Part shown: positions 29,269 to 36,888 of the stretch, in pieces
Layout of the letters: each line of letters opens with the position of its first letter
Position numbering within the stretch: position 1 is the first letter of the stretch
NCBI GenBank assembly: GCA_020831485.1
Contig: JAFIGG010000031.1
Location: 1-41,774 of the forward strand
DNA: 41,774 nt
Origin: Opitutales bacterium
GTDB lineage: Bacteria > Verrucomicrobiota > Verrucomicrobiia > Opitutales > Oceanipulchritudinaceae
Direction: 5' to 3'
Notes under the pieces: generated by a model
Seen by the model: only the letters and a program-made list of their open reading frames with translations
Told to the model about the DNA's origin: nothing
The model's database searches: none
Translations under genes and position numbers: made by a program

Positions 29269-30146
29269 AGAATCCATTTCCAACTACAGACTCCGATCGT
29301 CATGCAATTTGGCAGATGCTGGTTGAGCGGGATATTGCAGCCTTTGTTGCCCAGGATTGGAACGCCGTGGCCGATGATTTTGTCGAAGCTGGATTTATGG
29401 GTCTGGATGCTGGACGCCGCGCCAATCCTGACAGCTGGAGCATCGCCTTTCCCTCGCTGGTAGAATACCGGGCGGAATGGCTGAAACAGGCGGGACTGTT
29501 TGCCGAAAGCCATGCCGAGGCGGATCCGGTTGCAGCCATTCATCGGCTGACGACCCTGCGCGACATCGAGATTCAGGGGGATTGCGCCGTGGCGCACAAG
29601 AAATTTGATGGCGTCGTTGCCTTGAAGGATGGGGGCAAGGACCGCTTGCTCTGGCAGACACTCTACCATTGCCGGAAGGTTGACGGACGCTGGCGCATCA
29701 GCGGCTTTACCGGCTATCTGCCGAACCCGATGGGCGCCGCTGAATCCACGGTCGACAAGGGCCATCCCAAGCGTTTACCGGCGGGTGCGTCTCAGCACAG
29801 CACGGCCGGACCCTATTCGCCGGTGCTCGAAATTGAGCCGGCGAAGTTGGTCGTTATCAGTGGCCAGGCCGCCCTGGATCAGGAAGGCAAGGTGGTCGGG
29901 GAGACCATTGAAGAGCAGACAAAGCTGACTCTGGAAAACTGTTTCAAGCAATTGGCGACGGCGGGTTGCGGTCCGGCTGACGTTTTTAAGGTGAATATCT
30001 ACATGACAGACCTTGATGAGTGGCCGCGGCTGAATGCCGTTTATAAGGCGATGATGCCTGAGCCTCAGCCTGTGCGGACCGCAGTCCAGACAGGTTTGCT
30101 GTTCACGCTGAAGGTTGAAATCGAAATGTGGGCGGTAAGGCGATGA
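29265..30146 (+). CDS. NTF2-like domain fused to a RidA-family domain
   Basis: A 293-residue fusion. Residues about 10-150 resemble the SnoaL/NTF2-like fold (WNAVADDFVEAGFMGLDAG near the start, WQTLYHCRKVDGRWRISGF at the end). Residues about 180-293 are a RidA/YjgF domain: GPYSPVLEI, LVVISGQAALDQEGKVV, NCFKQLATAGCGPADVFKVN, and Arg271 in PVRTAVQT, the residue that binds the carboxylate of imine intermediates in RidA, with the acidic VEIEMWA strand. RidA proteins hydrolyse reactive enamines/imines. A fusion with an NTF2-like domain is unusual; that domain could add a binding pocket or fix the oligomer. Both ends overlap neighbouring genes by ATGA, so it belongs to the operon. Confidence 0.85.
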   Translation: MKNPFPTTDSDRHAIWQMLVERDIAAFVAQDWNAVADDFVEAGFMGLDAGRRANPDSWSIAFPSLVEYRAEWLKQAGLFAESHAEADPVAAIHRLTTLRDIEIQGDCAVAHKKFDGVVALKDGGKDRLLWQTLYHCRKVDGRWRISGFTGYLPNPMGAAESTVDKGHPKRLPAGASQHSTAGPYSPVLEIEPAKLVVISGQAALDQEGKVVGETIEEQTKLTLENCFKQLATAGCGPADVFKVNIYMTDLDEWPRLNAVYKAMMPEPQPVRTAVQTGLLFTLKVEIEMWAVRR

Positions 30147-30901
30147 TCTGGGATCGGCTGACAACGGAAGCTCTGGCGAAGGTTGACCGCAACTGTGTGG
30201 TGATCCTGCCTTTGGCCGCGACCGAACAGCATGGACCGCACCTGCCTTTGGCGACGGACCGCTTGATCGCGGAAGGTATTTGCCGGGAGGTGAATAAGCG
30301 TTGGGACGACCGAACACTGATTTTGCCTTGTCCGCCCATTGGCTATTCCGCCCATCACCGCAGCTTTTCCGGAACCCTGTCTGTTTCCCACAGTGAATTG
30401 ATGGGCTATGCCCGCGGAATGCTCGATTGTGTGTTCGCAGATGGATTTACGAACCTGCTCATTCTCAACGCCCATGGCGGCAATATCGCTCTGGGGGGTG
30501 TTCTGCAGGAATCGCTCGGTGAAGCGTATCCGCAGGCACAGACTGTATTTGGCTCCTGGTGGCAACTGGCGGCCAAAGGACTTCTCTCCATCACGGAGAG
30601 CGGGCCCGGGGGTGTTGGTCATGCCTGTGAATTCGAAACCTCGCTGATGCTGCAGTTGCATCCCGAGCTGGTTCGGAAAGAAAAGATAGTGCCTGGCACC
30701 AATGTCGCGACCTATCCTTGGGCCGAAAGTGACATGCTGAGGGGCGGTCAGGCGCGCTTACAGCGCTCGATGTCCCAGATGACCCGCAACGGCGTGTATG
30801 GGGATCCCACTGCAGCCTCCGCGGAAAAGGGTGCCCGTATTCTGAATGCGGTGATGGACGCCCTCGAACCGATTCTCAAAGACCTTTATTCAAAAAAATG
30901 A
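30143..30901 (+). CDS. Creatininase-family amidohydrolase
   Basis: A 252-residue metal-dependent hydrolase of the creatininase/ArfB family. The metal-site signature is ATEQHGPHLPLATD near residues 25-38, with Glu, His and Asp ligands, followed by NAHGGN and CEFETSLM carrying further ligands. The family cleaves cyclic amides (creatinine, formamidopyrimidine) and, in inositol pathways, ring ketones. I took the ATG at 30143, which overlaps the stop of the RidA fusion; a GTG at 30128 would add five residues. A GTGCCTGGCAC repeat copy at 30688-30700 encodes IVPGTN within the gene. The stop overlaps the next start. In this context it may open a lactone or lactam ring, which is inference. Confidence 0.9.
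   Translation: MIWDRLTTEALAKVDRNCVVILPLAATEQHGPHLPLATDRLIAEGICREVNKRWDDRTLILPCPPIGYSAHHRSFSGTLSVSHSELMGYARGMLDCVFADGFTNLLILNAHGGNIALGGVLQESLGEAYPQAQTVFGSWWQLAAKGLLSITESGPGGVGHACEFETSLMLQLHPELVRKEKIVPGTNVATYPWAESDMLRGGQARLQRSMSQMTRNGVYGDPTAASAEKGARILNAVMDALEPILKDLYSKK
30688..30700 (+). repeat. GTGCCTGGCAC repeat inside the creatininase-family gene
   Basis: AGTGCCTGGCACC lies in frame and encodes VPGT between KEKI and NVATYPW. It matches the copies at 10311-10398, 11425, 16100 and 26725. Confidence 0.65.
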
Positions 30902-31593
30902 AAATGGATTGGAAAGACGATCGTGAACTTTTTGCGCGGATGCGCAGTGAACTCTTCAGCGCCGTAGTTGGCGATGTAATGGATATCCTGGGCTACAAGC
31001 GTCAGTTCCTTCCACCGCAGGTGCAACCGCTGCGCGAGGACATGGTGGTTGTGGGCCGGGCGATGCCGGTTTTGGAAATGGATGACGAAGGAGGGGAGGG
31101 CCCTGGCCGTCAATCTGAAGTCCTGAACCGACCCTTTGGGTATATGCTGCGGGCACTCGATGAATTGAAGCCGGACGAAGTGTACATTTGCAGCGGCTCC
31201 TCTCCAAGGTATGCGCTTTGGGGTGAGCTGATGAGCCTAGCCGCCCGCAATCAGGGTGCGACCGGAGCGGTCGTCAATGGCTATTCACGCGATACACGCG
31301 GAATCCTTGAGCAAAACTTCCCCTGTTTTTCCTGGGGGCGCTATGCCCAGGACCAGCGCCCACGCGGCAAGGTGGTGGACTTTCGCTGCGGGATACGCTT
31401 TGGCGAAGTCGACGTGGCTCCAGGAGACATCGTTTTCGGCGATCTGGACGGCGTTTGCATCATCCCTAAAGCCATCGAAGGCGAAGTCATTCGCGAGTCC
31501 CTGACAAAGGTCAGCGGCGAACGGCGGGTTTACGAAGCAATTAAAAATGGCATGAAAGCCGAAACCGCCTGGGATACCTTCGGAATCATGTAA
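30898..31593 (+). CDS. RraA-family protein (putative aldolase/decarboxylase)
   Basis: A 231-residue protein of the RraA / HMG-aldolase-like family. It starts with the region VVGDVMDILGY, has GATGAVVNGYSRDTRGI, where the Arg-Asp pair forms the metal and substrate site, and ends with GDIVFGDLDGVCIIP, all typical of the family. True RraA inhibits RNase E, but catabolic-cluster members are metal-dependent aldolases or decarboxylases acting on keto acids such as 4-carboxy-4-hydroxy-2-oxoadipate. The operon position between a creatininase-family hydrolase and a transporter supports the aldolase role. The ATG overlaps the previous stop (30898-30901). The exact keto acid is unknown. Confidence 0.88.
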   Translation: MKMDWKDDRELFARMRSELFSAVVGDVMDILGYKRQFLPPQVQPLREDMVVVGRAMPVLEMDDEGGEGPGRQSEVLNRPFGYMLRALDELKPDEVYICSGSSPRYALWGELMSLAARNQGATGAVVNGYSRDTRGILEQNFPCFSWGRYAQDQRPRGKVVDFRCGIRFGEVDVAPGDIVFGDLDGVCIIPKAIEGEVIRESLTKVSGERRVYEAIKNGMKAETAWDTFGIM

Positions 31594-31611
31594 GGCTACC
31601 CTATAAACACT

Positions 31612-33666
31612 ATGTCCGTTCTCGCATTTGCCAATCTGCATTCCATTGATCTCGCAATCATAATTGTCCTGGTCGGGGTGGTTGCTGGATTCACACTCTA
31701 CACCCGCAGCTATACTCGAAGCGTTGCGGACTATTTGTCGGCCAACCGCTGTGCGGGGCGTTATATTCTGACGGTCGCCACGGGGATTGCGGGCATTGGG
31801 GCGATTTCAATCGTTGCGATGTGGGAGCAGTATTATCAGGCCGGATTCACCGCCCAATACTGGATACAGATGCTGGCCCCGATCGGCTTGCTCATGGCTT
31901 TGTCGGGCTGGATCATCTATCGCTATCGGGAAACCCGGGTGATGACCCTGGCGCAGTTTCTGGAGAAACGTTATAGTCGGCGTTTCAGGGTTTTTTCCGG
32001 TTTGTTGTGCTGGATCAGTGGTGTCCTGAATTATGGTATCTTTCCGGCTGTGACCGCCCGGTTTGTGATCTACTTTCTCGGCCTTCCCGTTCACCTCTGG
32101 ACAGTGCCCGGCATAGGGCTTGAGTTGAACCTGACCTTGGGTGCGGTTATGGCCGTAATGCTGGGGCTGGCAATTTTCATCACCTTGAATGGGGGTCACA
32201 TTGCCGGTATGGTGACGGACTTTATTCAGGGTTCGCTCAGCAATATTGTGTTTCTGATGCTGTTGGGTGTGATGCTCTACCTGTTCCCCTGGAGTCTGAT
32301 TGTCGAGACCCTGATGCAGGCGCCCCCAGGTGAATCGAAGCTCAATCCCTTCGACAGTGGTTCTTTGCCCGATTTCAATCCGGCCCTGTTTCTGATCCTA
32401 CTATTTCTGGCTGTCTACAATTACATGGTCTGGCAGGGAACCCAGGCTTACAATTGCTCGGCTATCAATCCGCATGAGGCGAAAATGGCGAGTATTCTGG
32501 CCCAGGTTCGTACTGGGGTCACGCTGATGTTGATCCCCCTGGCGGCGGTCAGTGCTTACGTAATGATGAATGCGCCCGTCCATGAAGCGGCAACCATGGC
32601 GGCCAATGCCCAGATTGCAGCGATTGGGGATGCGCAGATTGAAGCGCAGATGACGACGACCATCGCTCTCGCACAAATATTGCCAGTTGGCATGATGGGC
32701 CTGCTGGCGGCGGTAATGATCATGGCGGCGGTCAGCACCGACAGTACCTATTTGCACTCCTGGGGAAGTATCTTCGTGCAGGACGTCTATTCGCCGATTC
32801 GGCAGTTGCGCGGACGCGAACACCGGATCAGTCAGCGGAAGCACCTGCGGCTTTTGAAAACTTCAGTGGTTGGGGTGGCCGTGTTTGCCTGGGTGTTCAG
32901 CATGATTTTTCCTCTCAAAGAATTCATCCTGATGTATTTTCAGGCGACGGGGGCAATCTTCACCGGAGGGGCCGGAGCAGTTCTGATCGGAGGGCTCTAC
33001 TGGAAACGGGGAACGGCTGCCGGGGCCTGGGCGGCAATGATCGTTGGCAGCGTGCTGGCCGTGGGCGGCGTGTTGATAATTAATATTATCTGGCCCGTGC
33101 TCACTCCCTGGCTACAGGCTTCATTTGTGGACAACCATTGGATTCAGGCACTACCCGAGCGCTTCTGGCTCAACGGTGTGCAAATGTCTTTCCTGGCATC
33201 CATATCCGCTTGTCTGGCTTATGTGATAGGCTCTTATGCCTCAAAGGATCCACAAATCAATATGGACCGCATGCTGAACCGGGGACAATACCAGGCCGTC
33301 GCAGCTGAGGGTGCCGATCACAGCGCCCCGCCGGCGGTGGGTTGGAGAGCCATTGGCTTCAATGGTGAGTTTACCCGTGGCGACAAGTGGATCTACTGCA
33401 TTAACGTGGCCTGGGTTTCGTTCTTTTTCTTTTCTTTCGTTACCATAACTGTCTGGCAGCTATTTTACCGGTGGCCCGACAGCTGGTGGGGGAACTGGTG
33501 GCTGTTCAATGTGGTCTTTATCGGAGTAACCGGCGCGGCGACGACGGTCTGGTTTCTGATCGGCGGTACGCGTGATCTGGTTGCCCTTTTCCGGAGGCTT
33601 GGAGCCATCCAGCGCGATGCCACTGATGACGGAACCGTCGAAGAAGACGAGCACTATGGCAATTGA
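31612..33666 (+). CDS. Sodium:solute symporter (SSS family)
   Basis: A 684-residue inner-membrane transporter with about 14 hydrophobic segments. Family marks include SVADYLSANRCAGRYILTVA near the start, WEQYYQAGF, ITLNGGHIAGMVTDFIQG, VSTDSTYLHSWGSIFVQDVY (the sodium-site helix) and YFQATGAIFTGGAGAVLIGG. SSS proteins couple sodium influx to uptake of sugars, sugar acids, amino acids or sialic acids. The C-terminal tail beyond residue 560 contains two further membrane segments. It lies 18 bp after the RraA gene in the operon and is the only transporter there, so it should import the pathway's substrate. Its last codons overlap the start of the AGE remnant by 11 bases. Confidence 0.93.
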   Translation: MSVLAFANLHSIDLAIIIVLVGVVAGFTLYTRSYTRSVADYLSANRCAGRYILTVATGIAGIGAISIVAMWEQYYQAGFTAQYWIQMLAPIGLLMALSGWIIYRYRETRVMTLAQFLEKRYSRRFRVFSGLLCWISGVLNYGIFPAVTARFVIYFLGLPVHLWTVPGIGLELNLTLGAVMAVMLGLAIFITLNGGHIAGMVTDFIQGSLSNIVFLMLLGVMLYLFPWSLIVETLMQAPPGESKLNPFDSGSLPDFNPALFLILLFLAVYNYMVWQGTQAYNCSAINPHEAKMASILAQVRTGVTLMLIPLAAVSAYVMMNAPVHEAATMAANAQIAAIGDAQIEAQMTTTIALAQILPVGMMGLLAAVMIMAAVSTDSTYLHSWGSIFVQDVYSPIRQLRGREHRISQRKHLRLLKTSVVGVAVFAWVFSMIFPLKEFILMYFQATGAIFTGGAGAVLIGGLYWKRGTAAGAWAAMIVGSVLAVGGVLIINIIWPVLTPWLQASFVDNHWIQALPERFWLNGVQMSFLASISACLAYVIGSYASKDPQINMDRMLNRGQYQAVAAEGADHSAPPAVGWRAIGFNGEFTRGDKWIYCINVAWVSFFFFSFVTITVWQLFYRWPDSWWGNWWLFNVVFIGVTGAATTVWFLIGGTRDLVALFRRLGAIQRDATDDGTVEEDEHYGN

Positions 33667-33897
33667 TGTTGGTAAACTTGCGATTCAATACCGTGACGAG
33701 TTGCTGAATGAGGTGATCCCGTTCTGGGTCCAGTATTCGCCGGATAGAGAGTTCGGCGGCTACTTCAGTTGTCTGGATGCCGCGGTCAGGTCTCACTCAA
33801 TCTTAAAGGCGGAAAGTGGAAGGGCTGCTTCCATACGCCCCGTGGCCTGTTTCAGTGCTGGAAAACTTTGGAGGCAATCGCACAGTCCACTAGTTGA
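33656..33897 (+). pseudogene. AGE-family epimerase remnant with internal deletion
   Basis: The ATG at 33656 starts a normal N-terminus of an N-acylglucosamine 2-epimerase ([20 protein letters not shown], then YFSCLD), but this stops matching at about base 33778. From there, in another frame, bases 33781-33897 read [20 protein letters not shown] and [13 protein letters not shown], ending at TGA, which is the C-terminus of the same family. A protein of about 400 residues has thus lost its middle 320 or so residues (around 1 kb) and shifted frame at the join. Both ends of the family have an LD-R-G-like turn at this point, so recombination between short similar sequences could explain the loss. 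The product should be inactive. It is the last gene of the operon. Confidence 0.8.
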
Positions 33898-34360
33898 GGT
33901 CGCCGAGATACAGTGAAGGAGGATTGCAGCCCTCCGGCTTGAAATACTGCTTGAGGCTTTCTGGGTAAAAGCGAATTAAGTGCAGATTCTCCAGATCTAG
34001 CCAGCTGACCCCCACCTGATAATTGTCGGTTTCGCAACCAGGAGATGCCGTTTCCGGATTTTTGACGGAGCAGAGGAAAACATGTTCCAATTGGTGGAAT
34101 GCGGCGTGGCGCTTGGAAAAATTGTGGTTTTTGCCGATGTATTCGCGTATGTAGAGCAGGCGCTCGACTTCCACTTCCAAGCCGACCTCTTCAAGGCACT
34201 CGCGGCGAACGGCTTCTTCCAGAGTTTCGCCGTGATTTTGACCGCCTCCGGGAAGAATGTAGAATACGCCGCGGCGGTCCCGCATTTTTGTCGCGAGGAG
34301 TTTGCCGTCACATATTATGACCGCCCGGGCGGCGGTGCGAATTGATCTGTTGTGCGCCAT
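33890..34360 (-). CDS. Nudix hydrolase
   Basis: A 156-residue Nudix-fold pyrophosphohydrolase. The Nudix box is complete: [18 protein letters not shown] followed by LEEVGLEV, with the catalytic Glu pair in EEVG. Such enzymes cleave nucleoside diphosphates linked to another group, such as ADP-sugars, (d)NTPs or NAD. The ATG at 34360 is preferred; a TTG at 34387 would add nine residues. Its 3' end overlaps the epimerase remnant by eight bases (convergent). Together with the ferredoxin and miaA genes upstream it could form a minus-strand operon. The substrate is not predictable. Confidence 0.9.
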   Translation of the reverse strand: MAHNRSIRTAARAVIICDGKLLATKMRDRRGVFYILPGGGQNHGETLEEAVRRECLEEVGLEVEVERLLYIREYIGKNHNFSKRHAAFHQLEHVFLCSVKNPETASPGCETDNYQVGVSWLDLENLHLIRFYPESLKQYFKPEGCNPPSLYLGDLN

Positions 34361-34431
34361 TGAAGGAATGACGGCACGATAGGCCAATGGCTGGCTTCAA
34401 CACAAGCCCGAAGGCAGGGCAGGGATAGTCG

Positions 34432-34686
34432 TCAGGCGTCGATTATAATGTCTTCAGCCGGGTGGCTGCAGCAAAGCAGTTCGTTGCCGGCCTCGGGCAC
34501 CCCGGTGTGGCCTCGTGGGTATTCGACAGAACCTTTTAGAATCGGCTGTTGGCAGGCCGTGCAGTTGCCTTGGCGACAGCCAAAGTTCAGATCGAGGCCT
34601 TTGGCTTCGGCAAGCTCCAGGAGGCTGTCGTAACGGTCATCCCAGTCGACAATTACCTGGCTTTTTTTAAATTCAACAGATGGCAT
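34432..34686 (-). CDS. Small 2Fe-2S ferredoxin
   Basis: An 84-residue plant-type [2Fe-2S] ferredoxin. The cluster ligands are Cys37, Cys42 and Cys45 (CRQGNCTAC) and Cys72 or Cys73 near the C-terminus (ELLCCSHP). The two adjacent cysteines leave the fourth ligand ambiguous. It would carry electrons to an oxygenase or reductase in the cytoplasm, but no such partner gene is near. It starts 28 bp after miaA on the same strand and is followed by the Nudix gene after 71 bp. Confidence 0.9.
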   Translation of the reverse strand: MPSVEFKKSQVIVDWDDRYDSLLELAEAKGLDLNFGCRQGNCTACQQPILKGSVEYPRGHTGVPEAGNELLCCSHPAEDIIIDA

Positions 34687-34714
34687 AGTGATTAAGTGTA
34701 GCTCACTTTGTCTT

Positions 34715-35662
34715 TTATTTCCAGTGATTCCTTGCTGGATCGTGGGATTTTAAGCGATTTAAGGCTTCTTGTACATGGATCTCGTCTGGATTCCATTTAA
34801 AATCGATGGGAATCTGTTTGCGAAACCAGATGCGCTGCTTGCGCACCAGTTGGCGGGTGTGAAGGCTTATTTCGACTTCCAGAGTCTGCTGGTCGAACTC
34901 ACCGTCAAGGAATTGCAGTGTTTCCCGGTATCCGATGGAGTTGCGTCCACTTGGGTTCCGCTCCAGCCCGGCGTCGCGCAGGCGGCGGACTTCTTCAATC
35001 AGGCCATTGGCGAGCATTTGCTGAGTGCGCTGGGCAATGCGTGCTTTTAGCTCTGTGGTTTCCCGATCAAGCAGAATTACGCAGCGGGAAATGTCGGCGT
35101 AAGGATCCGGTTGCCGATCGAAAGCGTTTTCAAGTTCCTGAAGAGTTTGCCCGCTGGCCATGCAGCGCATAAGGGCTTTTTCGACCCGACGCGGGTTTTT
35201 GATGTCGAGGTTGCCAGTCCCTGCGGGGTTTCGTTTCCGGAGGGTTTGTAACAATCCCTCTAAACCCGCTTTTTGATAAAGTGCATGAACTTCCCGGGTG
35301 ATGGATTCAGGCACGTTCACTTGGTCGGTAACCGGTTCAAAAAAAGATTTCAGATAAAACCCACTGCCTCCGCTGATGATAAGGCCGGATTCTGCGTGAG
35401 TTTCGACGCAATGGCGGGCGTATTCCAGGTATTGTGCGATGTCGTAGCGCTCGCTGGGGTCGACGAGGTCGATTCCGTAGTGGGTCACCCGTTCACGTTC
35501 TTCTGCTGTGGGTTTGGCTGTGCCGATATTCATTCCGCGGTAAAAACACAGGGAATCACAGCTCAGGATGGGGCGCTCCAGTCGCTCGGCGAGTTCCAGT
35601 GAGAGAGCTGTCTTGCCGACCGCGGTGGGGCCGACAACGAATATTAAGGACGGTAATTTCAT
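34715..35662 (-). CDS. miaA: tRNA dimethylallyltransferase MiaA
   Basis: A 315-residue P-loop transferase that adds a dimethylallyl group to A37 of tRNAs reading codons that start with U. The ATP loop is VVGPTAVGKTALS, followed by SCDSLCFYRGMNIGTAKP, with HYGIDLVDPSERYDIAQY and SGGSGFYLKSFF as further family marks. The segment is usually DSxQVYRGMDIGTAKP; here a Cys replaces the Gln. The C-terminal half has NSIGYRE and the basic RKQRIWFRKQ tail. The ATG at 35662 matches the usual N-terminus; the longer frame to 35716 adds 18 residues unlike MiaA. It is divergent from a GT4 gene, with 80 bp between. Confidence 0.95.
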   Translation of the reverse strand: MKLPSLIFVVGPTAVGKTALSLELAERLERPILSCDSLCFYRGMNIGTAKPTAEERERVTHYGIDLVDPSERYDIAQYLEYARHCVETHAESGLIISGGSGFYLKSFFEPVTDQVNVPESITREVHALYQKAGLEGLLQTLRKRNPAGTGNLDIKNPRRVEKALMRCMASGQTLQELENAFDRQPDPYADISRCVILLDRETTELKARIAQRTQQMLANGLIEEVRRLRDAGLERNPSGRNSIGYRETLQFLDGEFDQQTLEVEISLHTRQLVRKQRIWFRKQIPIDFKWNPDEIHVQEALNRLKSHDPARNHWK

Positions 35663-35742
35663 ACACAGAGCCCAAAAGTTCGCAAAAGTGTAACATAAAT
35701 GCAACACCACGGACACCTTGGGGGCTTATCATTCGATTCATT

Positions 35743-36888
35743 ATGAAAATCGCACTGGTCACAGAAACCTATCCCCCCGAAATCAATGGGGTTGCCATGA
35801 CACTGGGCCAGTTAACCCGTGGCTGGGCCGACAGGGGTTATCAGGTTGAGGTCGTGACGCCTGCCCGTAAGGACCGTAATTGGCAGGAGAATTTGGACAT
35901 TTCGTTGGTAGAGGTGCCGGGGCTGCCGATACCTCGCTACTCCGAATTGCGCTTCGGCTTGCCATGCGTTTTTCGATTGCAGCGGCTCTGGCAGGATTTG
36001 CGTCCGGAGTGGGTACATATAGCCACCGAAGGGCCGCTCGGCTGGAGTGCCTTTCAAGTCGCCCGGGATCTGGATATTCCGGTGGTTTCCAGTTACCACA
36101 CACACTTTGATCAGTATGGCAGCCACTATGGATACGGAGTCATCCAAATGGCTGTTCTTGGCTGGATGCGCAGCCTGCACAATCAGGCTGCGCTCACATT
36201 TGTACCTGCGGAAGCTTTACTCACGGAATTGAGCGCCAAAGGATTTAAGGGCCTGCGCTTGATGGGGCGCGGAGTCGATACTCAGCGCTTTTCGCCTCAA
36301 CGCAGAGATCCGGAGTTGCGGCGTACCTGGGGTGCCGCTGAAACCGCTCCGGTAGCCCTGTATGTAGGGCGGGTAGCACCAGAGAAAAACCTGCGGTTGG
36401 TGTTCGATTCCTTCGAGCGCATGTTGGCGGTGCGTTCGGATGCAAAACTGGTGGTTGTCGGAGATGGACCGGAGCTGGAAAAATGGCAGCGAATGTATCC
36501 GAATGTGCACTTCTGCGGACGCCGAACCGGCGTAAATCTTGCGCGCTACTATGCCAGTGCGGATTGTTTTCTCTTTAGCAGTCAATCGGAAACTTTCGGC
36601 AACGTGGTGACAGAGGCTATGGCCAGTAGGCTATTGGTCTTTGCTTATGATTACGCTGCAGCGGGCAAGTATATACGCCACGCTGAAAATGGGTTGCTGG
36701 CTCCATTTGGAGACACTCAAAGCTATCTTCGCAACATTGAGCTATGGGCTCAGCGATACGATGCCTGGCCCAAGCTGCGCAAGGCCGCACGCGAAACCAC
36801 GCTATCTATTTCCTGGGATGTCGTTGTCGACAGCTACCTGGATGCCGTCAACCAGAGCCTGCACTATCAACCGACTTCTGTATCATGA
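35743..36888 (+). CDS. GT4 glycosyltransferase (MgtA/SqdX-like)
   Basis: A 381-residue GT-B glycosyltransferase. It opens with MKIALVTETYPPEINGVAMT, the typical start of mannosyl- and sulfoquinovosyl-diacylglycerol-type transferases. The donor domain has LYVGRVAPEKNL, VVVGDGPELEKWQ and FLFSSQSETFGNVVTEAMAS with the paired Glu residues. No signal or membrane helix is seen; membrane association through a basic patch is usual for the group. The ATG of the LpxH-like phosphoesterase overlaps its stop (36885-36888), suggesting a joint role in a glycolipid or lipid-A-like product. TATCAT ten bases before the ATG may be a -10 element. Confidence 0.88.
   Translation: MKIALVTETYPPEINGVAMTLGQLTRGWADRGYQVEVVTPARKDRNWQENLDISLVEVPGLPIPRYSELRFGLPCVFRLQRLWQDLRPEWVHIATEGPLGWSAFQVARDLDIPVVSSYHTHFDQYGSHYGYGVIQMAVLGWMRSLHNQAALTFVPAEALLTELSAKGFKGLRLMGRGVDTQRFSPQRRDPELRRTWGAAETAPVALYVGRVAPEKNLRLVFDSFERMLAVRSDAKLVVVGDGPELEKWQRMYPNVHFCGRRTGVNLARYYASADCFLFSSQSETFGNVVTEAMASRLLVFAYDYAAAGKYIRHAENGLLAPFGDTQSYLRNIELWAQRYDAWPKLRKAARETTLSISWDVVVDSYLDAVNQSLHYQPTSVS

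Noticed and set aside
31602-31607. TATAAA as a promoter for the symporter gene
   Set aside because: It lies only four bases before the ATG, within an operon gap of 18 bases, with no -35; read-through from the operon promoter is simpler.
34321-34332. Perfect palindrome CCGCCCGGGCGG
   Set aside because: It is inside the Nudix coding region (Ala/Arg codons) and is easily explained by GC-rich codon choice.
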